From Thiomicrorhabdus marina (lineage in GTDB: Bacteria; Pseudomonadota; Gammaproteobacteria; Thiomicrospirales; Thiomicrospiraceae), in NCBI RefSeq assembly GCF_017571465.1, contig NZ_JAGETV010000003.1, positions 1-64,000 of the forward strand: 64,000 bases of DNA, in the 5' to 3' direction. The position numbers and the translations under genes were made by a program. How positions within the stretch are numbered: the stretch's first letter is position 1; each line of letters starts with the position of its first letter. This document shows positions 55,495 to 62,647 of the stretch, piece by piece. The notes beneath the pieces are model-generated. The model did not search any database and was not told the DNA's origin. It worked only from the letters and a program-made list of their open reading frames with translations.

Positions 55495-55530
55495 AAAAGC
55501 CCGAGGCTAAAAATTAGTCTTGGGCTTTTT
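55495..55530 (+). terminator. Terminator after the TolC-like gene
   Basis: AAGCCC...TTGGGCTT-type stem (about 55495-55510 with 55514-55530, a few mismatches) followed by five T; it lies 25 bases beyond the stop codon. Confidence 0.88.
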
Positions 55531-55680
55531 ACTTTCTAAAAACGATAAACAAGAGCAGAACCCCAGCAGCTTTTATATATCTATATCTGTCGGGCCAGAT
55601 AAAACAAATACCGCACACCTTAAAATAAATCGCCCGTAGCTTAAGGAAACGCAGAACAAGTCCAAATGACTTCAGTCAAA

Positions 55681-55764
55681 GTAAAATTTAGGCTAAGCAA
55701 GGCGTCTGTTTGCCGTCAATCTAGACCTGGCAAAAACAGACAACACCGCTTAGACAAATTTTAC
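55681..55764 (-). repeat. Structured repeat, copy 3 (inside copy B)
   Basis: Outer stem GTAAAATTT/AAATTTTAC (55681-55689 with 55756-55764) continues as a longer imperfect stem; a middle stem is GTCTGTTTGCC/GGCAAAAACAGAC. The GGTGTTG loop segment reads on the minus strand. The architecture is shared with 4860-4936 and 6118-6207. Confidence 0.5.
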
Positions 55765-55819
55765 AAAGCCCTGTCTCGACTTCCCCCTTCGGGCGTCGAG
55801 TTCTTCGTTTAGTCGAGGT

Positions 55820-55904
55820 TTTGAAGAGTCACTTCTTTGTTAGCGTTCTCAACCATAGCTAAGGCTATGCTTCTCAAACGCTGCCTAGAATTTATCTCTT
55901 CAAA
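55820..55904 (+). repeat. Structured repeat, copy 4 (inside copy B)
   Basis: Outer stem TTTGAAGAG/CTCTTCAAA (55820-55828 with 55896-55904), middle AGCGTT/AACGCT, inner CATAGC/GCTATG. The loop parts TTCTTTGTTAG and GCCTAGAATT match copies 1 and 2. Only its second half is found again in copy A. Confidence 0.6.
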
Positions 55905-55943
55905 TTCCTCACTGAAGTCAATGGGGACTTATTCTGCGTCTCC

Positions 55944-56639
55944 CTAAGCAATCGATACGACTAGCGCCAAATAAATTTGATGCAGCCCCATCAACATTAC
56001 CGTAATTCCAGCTAAACTTTTTACCCATACGTTACGACTTAAGCGAGTAAAGAAGAAAGCAAAAGCACCAATAAGTAATAAATTGGGCAGAGTCCCCAAA
56101 CCAAAAGCCAGCATGACCAAAGCACCTTGCAAAGCACCACCCGCACTAAGTGCCAAAATCAGCATGCTATACACTAAACCACATGGCAGCCAGCCCCAAA
56201 CTAGGCCGTACAAACCCGCTTGACGGTAATTTTTAACAGTACGCATCTGTTGAGCATAGGGAGATAATTTAAGCCATAAACTACGCCCGGCTTTTTCAAT
56301 CACAACAATGCCTTGCCACCAACCGGCCAAATACAAACCTAAAGCCAACATAAATAAACCTGCCACAATTTGCAGACTCTGTTGAAAAGGTAAAACACTC
56401 GCAAGAGATTGATTAAGATACATGCCCAAAGCGCCAAATAAAGCACCTATCAACATATAACTGATAATTCGTCCAGCGTTATAAGCGAATTGAAAAGGCA
56501 GCATTCGCCACCAACTGGCTTGGTTTTTAACCTCCAAGCTAAAAGTCAACGCACCGACAACACCACCACACATTCCGAGACAATGAACGCCGCCCAGAAA
56601 CCCTGTCAGCAAAGCAGCTAAATAAATACTTTCAAACAT
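55944..56639 (-). CDS. TauE/SafE-like (DsbD_2 type) membrane protein
   Basis: A 231-residue protein of about six membrane helices with the pair of cysteine motifs GGVHCLGMCGG near residue 18 and WGWLPCGLVYS near 155. The DsbD_2-type family (PF13386) includes proteins placed beside cytochrome cbb3 maturation genes; relatives act in copper or thiol transfer. No cbb3 genes are in the window. I chose ATG at 56639; the codon before it is TTG. The gene starts five bases after comM ends, and its stop codon lies at the edge of repeat copy B. Confidence 0.85.
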   Translation of the reverse strand: MFESIYLAALLTGFLGGVHCLGMCGGVVGALTFSLEVKNQASWWRMLPFQFAYNAGRIISYMLIGALFGALGMYLNQSLASVLPFQQSLQIVAGLFMLALGLYLAGWWQGIVVIEKAGRSLWLKLSPYAQQMRTVKNYRQAGLYGLVWGWLPCGLVYSMLILALSAGGALQGALVMLAFGLGTLPNLLLIGAFAFFFTRLSRNVWVKSLAGITVMLMGLHQIYLALVVSIA

Positions 56640-56644
56640 CAACT

Positions 56645-58177
56645 TTAGAAAAGGTCCGCAAGTCTTTGAGAAAGACGATAGCTTAACGCTTCAGCCAGAT
56701 GCTCAATTTGAATAGAGTCTGACGCTTGCATATCAGCAATAGTTAATGCTAGTCGCAATATCCTGTAATAACCCCGCGCAGACAAACCAAAGCGTTTAAT
56801 CGATTGCGCTAATAAATCTTGGGTCTGTTGATCAAGCTGAACTGCCTGATTCAGGCGCTGATTACTCAATTCGCCGTTCAAACAGCCTTGGCGGGAAATT
56901 TGACGCTGCTGATTTTCTGCAACCCTATATCTGATCTGTACACTGGTTTCACCATCTGGCTTAGCACTTTGCAGAGCTGCAATTTCCACCGCGGGAACTT
57001 CGATATGACAATCAATTCGATCCAACAAGGGACCAGAGAGCTTTTTTAAATAACGGGAAATTTGGTTTGGCGTATCTTTACAGCGCCCTAACGGATCATC
57101 GGGGAAATAACCGCTCGGTGTTGGATTAAACGCTGCCACCAGCTGCACATGCGCGGGATAAGTCACATGCTGTTGAACGCGAGCTATATCAACTTGCCCG
57201 GTCTCTAAAGGCTCTCGTAAAGCCTCTAGAACATCTCGATTAAATTCAGGCAACTCATCTAAGAACAACACTCCGTGATTAGCTAAGGAAATCGCGCCAG
57301 GCTTAGGAATTTTTCCTCCGCCAATGACCGCAGCAGCCGAAGCAGAGTGATGAGGAGACAAATAGGGACGATGATAGAAGTGCTCAATCTCTAAACGATC
57401 GCCAGACAGAGAGCGAATCGAGGCATTCTGTAATGCTTGCTGTTCGCTTAAAGGCGGCAGCAAAGTCACCAAACGCGAAGCCAACATACTTTTACCTGCT
57501 CCAGGCTCCCCAACCATCATTAGTGAATGATTGCCTGTAGCACAAATTTCTAACAAACGTTTAGCTTGCTTCTGTCCTTGAATATCCGATAAACAGATTG
57601 AATATTCTTGCTGAAAATTCACAACAGCCTGGGGAATAACCGCGTCTATCGGCTCCTGACCCTGTAAGTAAATTGTTGCTTGCTTTAACGAGGTGACCAA
57701 CTGCAAATCCAACTTCGCCGAGGTTTGTAGAAGCAATTGTTGTTCAGCATAATTATCCGCTGGAATCAGTGCTTGACCGCCACCTTTGCTCAATTGCAAC
57801 AAGCTTGGCAAGACACCATTAACCGGGCGTAATTCTCCAGTCAAAGCCAGCTCTCCATACAGCTCTATTTCAGGGTCTTGCGGTGCGCTAATTTGTTCTG
57901 AGGCAATCAAAATACCAATCGCAATCGCTAAATCATAGCGGCCGCCGGATTTAGGCAAATCAGCTGGCGCTAAATTAACCGTAATACGCTTGGCCGGCAT
58001 CTCAAAGCCAGAGTTGAGCAAAGCGCTCCGAACGCGCTCTTTACTCTCTTTAACCGACGCCTCCGGTAAACCGACAATCGAGAGACTTGGCAAGCCGGAA
58101 CTAACATGCGCCTCGACTAGCACACGTGGTGATTCCATGCCTAGAATTGCGCGACTGTATATCCTAGCCAAGCCCAT
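56645..58177 (-). CDS. comM: ComM (YifB) Mg-chelatase-like AAA+ ATPase
   Basis: A 510-residue AAA+ hexameric helicase that extends D-loops during natural transformation. The N-terminal Lon-like domain (LARIYSRAILGMESPRVLVE, KESKERVRSALLNSGF, LAPADLPKSGGRYDLA) is followed by the AAA+ core. Walker A is GEPGAGKS near residue 225, Walker B is GVLFLDELPEF near 305, and RYLKKLSGPLLDRIDCHIEVP lies near 375. As in E. coli YifB, the zinc cysteines some members have in the NPCPCG stretch are absent. It sits just downstream of ubiK and upstream of the SafE-like gene. Confidence 0.95.
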   Translation of the reverse strand: MGLARIYSRAILGMESPRVLVEAHVSSGLPSLSIVGLPEASVKESKERVRSALLNSGFEMPAKRITVNLAPADLPKSGGRYDLAIAIGILIASEQISAPQDPEIELYGELALTGELRPVNGVLPSLLQLSKGGGQALIPADNYAEQQLLLQTSAKLDLQLVTSLKQATIYLQGQEPIDAVIPQAVVNFQQEYSICLSDIQGQKQAKRLLEICATGNHSLMMVGEPGAGKSMLASRLVTLLPPLSEQQALQNASIRSLSGDRLEIEHFYHRPYLSPHHSASAAAVIGGGKIPKPGAISLANHGVLFLDELPEFNRDVLEALREPLETGQVDIARVQQHVTYPAHVQLVAAFNPTPSGYFPDDPLGRCKDTPNQISRYLKKLSGPLLDRIDCHIEVPAVEIAALQSAKPDGETSVQIRYRVAENQQRQISRQGCLNGELSNQRLNQAVQLDQQTQDLLAQSIKRFGLSARGYYRILRLALTIADMQASDSIQIEHLAEALSYRLSQRLADLF

Positions 58178-58190
58178 ACAAAACCGACGA

Positions 58191-58439
58191 CTACTGACTC
58201 TTCTGATCTTCTAACTCTGAAAGGCGTGCTTCCAGTGCTTCAAGCTTACTACGAGTCTTCGCCAAAACCGCTTTCTGCACATCAAACTCTTCACGCGAAA
58301 CCATTTCCATTCGCTCTAAAACACGCTGTAAATTCAACTGAACCTGCTTTTTTCCCTCTTCAGGGAACTCTGCAAAACCGGCAGGAATCGCATCGGCTAA
58401 CTTTTTAGCCATTTCTTCTAACTGAGTTGGATTAAACAT
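58191..58439 (-). CDS. ubiK: UbiK (YqiC) ubiquinone-biosynthesis accessory factor
   Basis: An 82-residue coiled-coil protein of the YqiC family that assists UbiJ in the late steps of ubiquinone synthesis. It begins MFNPTQLEEMAKKLADAIP, typical of the family, and has a helical C-terminus (AKTRSKLEALEARLSELE). ATG at 58439 follows AGGAG by six bases; the frame is open further upstream without a good site. It lies 13 bases before comM on the same strand, the usual gammaproteobacterial neighbourhood. Confidence 0.92.
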   Translation of the reverse strand: MFNPTQLEEMAKKLADAIPAGFAEFPEEGKKQVQLNLQRVLERMEMVSREEFDVQKAVLAKTRSKLEALEARLSELEDQKSQ

Positions 58440-58510
58440 TACTACTCCTAAATCACAATTTAAGGTAACTATACCCATTCAGACTCAATTAGTGAAGTAG
58501 CGAACTCTAG

Positions 58511-58537
58511 GGAAGCGCAGAACAAGTCCAAATGGCT
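58511..58537 (+). repeat. Solo end of the IS5-like inverted-repeat family
   Basis: GGAAGCGCAGAACAAGTCCA matches the left terminus of copies A and B, preceded by CTAG (YTAR). No second end is visible. It lies in the 320-base gap between ubiK and the diguanylate cyclase gene, which otherwise holds only an AT-rich promoter region. Confidence 0.55.
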
Positions 58538-58759
58538 ACTTCAAAGCATTACGCCCCAATGCATTTAGAAACCGTCATTAGAGCAATTTAAAATGCCTAG
58601 GTTTTTTTACTAATCTTTTTCAAACCCTTGCCGTTAATCAAATTAACGCTATAAACAATCATAAATAATAATGATGGCAAATAAGTAAGACTGACTTACT
58701 GTCCATGCATACAGGTGCCGACTTTGCTAAAATCATTAAACATAACAAGGGAAATAGCT

Positions 58760-59791
58760 ATGTACCGTATTCAGGACAGTCCAAAAGTCGCGCTCCGACT
58801 TTTTCAATACATAAAGGCTAGTTTTGAAGAACAGGGGATAAACCCTATTCCACTCAATTACTATCTTTGGTATCAATATTACAAAGGCGAAAACCCGCAA
58901 TTTCGTCAAGAGATGGACCATATTCTAAATGACGAAATAGGCTATAGCGACCGTATTGGACGCCGCCTATTCAATGATTATTTTGCAGTCGACACCACAG
59001 CCTCCGAGTTTGATAAAGCTTTTCGCCGCCTAGTTAACCTGATGGTCAAGAAAATTAATACTTGGAACGAAAAACTAGACACTCACACCGACGAGTTGGA
59101 AAACTCCACCGCCCGTTTACAAAACCAAGATCTTAACGTTGACGATATTCGCCAAATTACCGATAACGTTTTGCACACAGCGAACTCAATGCAGGCTACC
59201 AACCGAGAATTTCAGCAAGAAATGATCTCCAACGCACATGAGATCAAAAAACTTCGACAACAGTTACTCGCTGTACAAACCGAATCTTTACAAGATGAAT
59301 TGACCGAAGTCGGCAATCGCAAAGCCTTCAATATGGAAATGGAACAAGTTTTGCAAGAAGCTGAAGAGTACGGTACAAAATGCTGTTTAATTCTGACTGA
59401 TATCGACCATTTCAAAAAATTTAACGATACTTACGGGCATTTAATAGGAGACAGTGTTCTACGTTACTTTGCCAAGGTAATTAAGCGCAAGCAAGGTGCT
59501 AACGAAAAAGTATTCCGCTATGGCGGCGAAGAATTCGTCATCATTTTAAAGAACAGCTCACTGGAAGAAGCACACAAACGAGCAGAAGAGATTCGTAGCC
59601 AGGTTTCCAGCGCACATTTAAAACTGAAAAACTCTGATCAAGAAATCAATATGATTACCTCATCATTTGGTGTAGCGGAATTACGCTTAAAAGTAGATGA
59701 CCGAGAAAGTCTGTTTGCTCGAGCAGACAAAGCGCTCTATCAAGCGAAAAAAGAAGGGCGTAACCAAGTTATCACCGAACAAGCAGCCTAA
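58760..59791 (+). CDS. Diguanylate cyclase (GGEEF)
   Basis: A 343-residue cytoplasmic cyclase that makes c-di-GMP. The N-terminal region (about 1-120) is helical and not recognised, followed by a coiled coil (about 130-190). The GGDEF domain (about 190-340) has DELTEVGNRKAF, DIDHFKKFNDTYGH and the active-site RYGGEEF. The I-site Arg-x-x-Asp expected a few residues earlier is GANE here, so product inhibition is probably absent. ATG at 58760 follows AGGGA. It may feed the Lap-type adhesion genes at 48.7-55.5 kb, but that link is inferred. Confidence 0.92.
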   Translation: MYRIQDSPKVALRLFQYIKASFEEQGINPIPLNYYLWYQYYKGENPQFRQEMDHILNDEIGYSDRIGRRLFNDYFAVDTTASEFDKAFRRLVNLMVKKINTWNEKLDTHTDELENSTARLQNQDLNVDDIRQITDNVLHTANSMQATNREFQQEMISNAHEIKKLRQQLLAVQTESLQDELTEVGNRKAFNMEMEQVLQEAEEYGTKCCLILTDIDHFKKFNDTYGHLIGDSVLRYFAKVIKRKQGANEKVFRYGGEEFVIILKNSSLEEAHKRAEEIRSQVSSAHLKLKNSDQEINMITSSFGVAELRLKVDDRESLFARADKALYQAKKEGRNQVITEQAA

Positions 59792-59827
59792 AGAAGTAAC
59801 TGTCAAACTAGCAGGTCAAATTCTCGG

Positions 59828-60625
59828 CTAATTTGACTGCTTATCGCTTGTTTCAGCGATCCTATAGTCTCTTTCCATCACCCCTGCACCGAGAGCTCTT
59901 AGCTCATTTTTTCGGGCATTCAATTTCAAACGATTATGATAAGGGGCAGTATAAAGCACATAAACCGCGCGTTTGCGTGCATTGCTCCAAGTTTCACGCA
60001 TATACAATTTCTGACCTTTTTCACTAAGGCGCTTTAATGCTCGTTGTGCAGCGGCAGGAGAGAAGAAAGAACCTGCCAACAGATATTTAGGCGTCTCTAA
60101 TGCGACCGAAATCGGCGTAGTATCATCTGGAATAACTTCAACATCATTGATCGTATCGTAAAAGGTAATTTCCGGTTCGGCATACAACTTTGCCGCCTCA
60201 GGCATCGGTAAAGCCTCAACAAAGATACCGCTCGGCTCAACAACTTCCTCAACCTTTACCGTTTTTTCGGTAACTGACGAACTCGGCTCACGTAACCACT
60301 GCAACGGCTCATCCAAACTATTATTAGAAGGACTTTTCTCAACTTTCGGCTGGATTACATCTGCTTCGACTAAGGAATCATCAAGCGAAGTCTGCGACGC
60401 AGCTTCTGACAGGTTTTCAGTATGAGCTTGTGCAGCCTTAACGCTTGACTTAACACCAGAACTGGCAAAATGCGAGACCACCCAAATTCCACCTAGCATC
60501 ACCACCATCATTAAAAACATCGACAACCATAAATTCCGGTTGCCACTCTGTTTTTCCTGACGCTTATGCCGTGCCGAATGGGTATCTAGCATTTTAGGTT
60601 GTCGAGGGCGATAATCGCGAGCCAT
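59828..60625 (-). CDS. SPOR-domain membrane protein (FtsN-like)
   Basis: A 265-residue protein with a short basic cytoplasmic N-terminus, one membrane helix (about 32-50), a low-complexity periplasmic linker (about 55-185) and a C-terminal SPOR domain (about 185-260; KYLLAGSFFSPAAAQRALKRLSEKGQKLYM). SPOR domains bind denuded septal peptidoglycan. A SPOR gene next to argS is a conserved gammaproteobacterial arrangement and is often called FtsN-like. It lies 36 bases after argS on the same strand. Confidence 0.88.
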   Translation of the reverse strand: MARDYRPRQPKMLDTHSARHKRQEKQSGNRNLWLSMFLMMVVMLGGIWVVSHFASSGVKSSVKAAQAHTENLSEAASQTSLDDSLVEADVIQPKVEKSPSNNSLDEPLQWLREPSSSVTEKTVKVEEVVEPSGIFVEALPMPEAAKLYAEPEITFYDTINDVEVIPDDTTPISVALETPKYLLAGSFFSPAAAQRALKRLSEKGQKLYMRETWSNARKRAVYVLYTAPYHNRLKLNARKNELRALGAGVMERDYRIAETSDKQSN

Positions 60626-60661
60626 GCGTCTACCTATCTACTAAGCAAAAAATGTAAGAGA

Positions 60662-62422
60662 TTACATCGACTGTGGTGCCGACACATCCAATAGTGCCAG
60701 ACCGTTTTTCAATACCTGTTTAACCGCGCTAATCAATGTTAGACGAGCTTGACGTAAGTTATCATCTTCAACAATAAACTGGCTTGCGTTGTAGTAAGAG
60801 TGTAATCCATTTGCCAAATCTTTCAGATAGTAAGCAATTTGGTGCGGCTCATAAACTACTGCGGCACGAGCAATAACTTCTGGATATTTCGCCAGTTCAG
60901 TCGCCAAAGCAGTTTCATGCTCGGCGGTCAGCAAGTTCAGATTCGCCATCCCTTGCTCAAGATCTAAGCGATAACCTTTATCAACTGCTTGTTCTAATAC
61001 ACGACAGATACGCGCATGTGCATACTGGATGTAATACACCGGGTTATCGTTCGACTGCGACTTCGCTAAATCCAAATCGAAATCCATATGTTGTTCCGAC
61101 TTACGCTGCACATAGAAGAAACGCGCCGCATCAGCACCGACTTCTTCACGCAGTTCACGCAAAGTAACAAATTGACCGCTACGCGTCGACATCGCCACTT
61201 TTTCACCGCCACGATAAAGCACCGCAAACTGAACCAATAATACTTCAAGCTGTTCAGGATTGGTTTCCATCGCTTCCATCGCCGCACGCACACGCGGAAT
61301 ATAACCGTGATGGTCAGAACCCCAAATATCGATCAGCACATCAAAACCGCGTTCCAGTTTATTAAAGTGGTAAGCGATATCCGATGCAAAGTAAGTTTTT
61401 AGACCATTATCACGCACCACAACGCGATCTTTTTCGTCACCGTAATCGGTCGAGCGGAACCAAAGCGCGCCGCCTTTTTCATAAATTTTGCCGGCTTTCT
61501 GCAACTTCTCTAGCGCCGCATCAATCACACCGGTATCCATCAAAGAACGTTCCGAGAACCAGTTATCAAAGCGTACATTAAAGCCTTCTAAATCGTCTTT
61601 AATATCACCTAAAATACTGTTGATCGCAATCTGTAGTACATCGTAATACTGACTTCCAAGCAGGTGTTTGGCTTTTTCAATCAGGTCATCGATATGCTTT
61701 TCTTTATCACCGTCATCTTGACCTTCATCCGCCGTAATTCCGGCAAACACTTCAAAAGCCGGCTTCTGTAGCGTTTCCGCAAACTGATTACGTACCTGCG
61801 ACGCAATATCGAAAATATAATCGCCCTTATAACCATTGCTCGGGAAAGCAAATTCTTCACCGCACTGTTCTAGGTAACGCAACCACACCGAAGTCGCCAA
61901 AATATCCATCTGACGACCGGCATCGTTAACGTAATATTCACGACAAACGTCGAAACCGGCAGCATCCAAAAGATTAGCAACTGACGCACCATAAGCCGCA
62001 CCACGGCCATGCCCGACATGCAGCGGACCGGTCGGATTGGCAGAAACGAATTCCACTAAAACCGACTTACCTTGCCCGACATTGCAGCGACCATAATCGT
62101 CAGCTTTCTCGAAAACTTGCCCAACTACATCAAATTTCGCCGAGTCGTTGACAAAGAAGTTAATGAAACCCGGACCAGCAATTTCGACTTTCTCGATAAT
62201 CGAGCTATTTTGCAACAAATCGATAATCTTCTGCGCCAAATCACGCGGCGGCATACCCGCCATTTTGGTGAGCATCATCGCCAAGTTAGTCGCGAAATCA
62301 CCGTGCGCTTTATCGCGAGTGTTTTCAACATGGATGCGCGGTGCGGCATCTTCCGGAATCACACCTTGATCTTTAAGTTGTTGCACCACATCGGTCAAAA
62401 TTTGCGCAAGTTGCTGCTTCAT
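60662..62422 (-). CDS. argS: Arginyl-tRNA synthetase
   Basis: Charges tRNA-Arg. The 586-residue enzyme has an N-terminal additional domain (about 1-115, with AHGDFATNLAMML). The class I HIGH-type motif appears as GPLHVGHGRGAAYG near residue 135. The later loop is VAMSTRSGQF in place of KMSKS near 385, as usual for ArgS, and a C-terminal anticodon-binding domain follows. I chose ATG at 62422 (MKQQLAQI) with GAGAG upstream; the frame is open to 62488. It lies upstream of the SPOR gene. Confidence 0.96.
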   Translation of the reverse strand: MKQQLAQILTDVVQQLKDQGVIPEDAAPRIHVENTRDKAHGDFATNLAMMLTKMAGMPPRDLAQKIIDLLQNSSIIEKVEIAGPGFINFFVNDSAKFDVVGQVFEKADDYGRCNVGQGKSVLVEFVSANPTGPLHVGHGRGAAYGASVANLLDAAGFDVCREYYVNDAGRQMDILATSVWLRYLEQCGEEFAFPSNGYKGDYIFDIASQVRNQFAETLQKPAFEVFAGITADEGQDDGDKEKHIDDLIEKAKHLLGSQYYDVLQIAINSILGDIKDDLEGFNVRFDNWFSERSLMDTGVIDAALEKLQKAGKIYEKGGALWFRSTDYGDEKDRVVVRDNGLKTYFASDIAYHFNKLERGFDVLIDIWGSDHHGYIPRVRAAMEAMETNPEQLEVLLVQFAVLYRGGEKVAMSTRSGQFVTLRELREEVGADAARFFYVQRKSEQHMDFDLDLAKSQSNDNPVYYIQYAHARICRVLEQAVDKGYRLDLEQGMANLNLLTAEHETALATELAKYPEVIARAAVVYEPHQIAYYLKDLANGLHSYYNASQFIVEDDNLRQARLTLISAVKQVLKNGLALLDVSAPQSM

Positions 62423-62584
62423 TTGCTGCTCTCTTTGTTGTAAATCTGCAATCTGTCGGGAAGTTTTCTGGATTTTCAAAACCGCCAATTCAAGCGGTTT
62501 TACGTTTCTAAAATCAAGCCAGATATGATACCTGATTTCACTTAAGGTTTTTACGAAATCTAGCGATTGAGCGCAGCCCTAAAA

Positions 62585-62626
62585 ACAAAAAACCACCGGC
62601 CTACAGAATAGGCCGGTGGTTTTTGC
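62585..62626 (-). terminator. Terminator after topA
   Basis: A perfect 14-base-pair stem (62590-62603 with 62609-62622) with a CAGAA loop is followed on the minus strand by T-rich sequence. It may also work in the other direction. Confidence 0.93.
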
Positions 62627-62647
62627 AGACAACGCTGAGCGGAAAAA

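Larger units (their letters stand above)
55645..55943. mobile_element. Inverted-repeat element with IS5-like ends, copy B
   Basis: A 299-base element with 31-base imperfect inverted ends (GGAAACGCAGAACAAGTCC... and its complement), flanked by TTAA on the left (55641-55644) and CTAA on the right (55944-55947), both YTAR-type. It contains no gene but holds two structured-repeat copies (55681-55764 and 55820-55904). The right end supplies the TAG stop of the neighbouring minus-strand gene. Its last 95 bases match copy A at 36830-36951. Confidence 0.72.

Noticed and set aside
57100-57140. Loss of zinc-binding cysteines in ComM as an anomaly
   Set aside because: E. coli YifB lacks the same cysteines, so this is normal variation.
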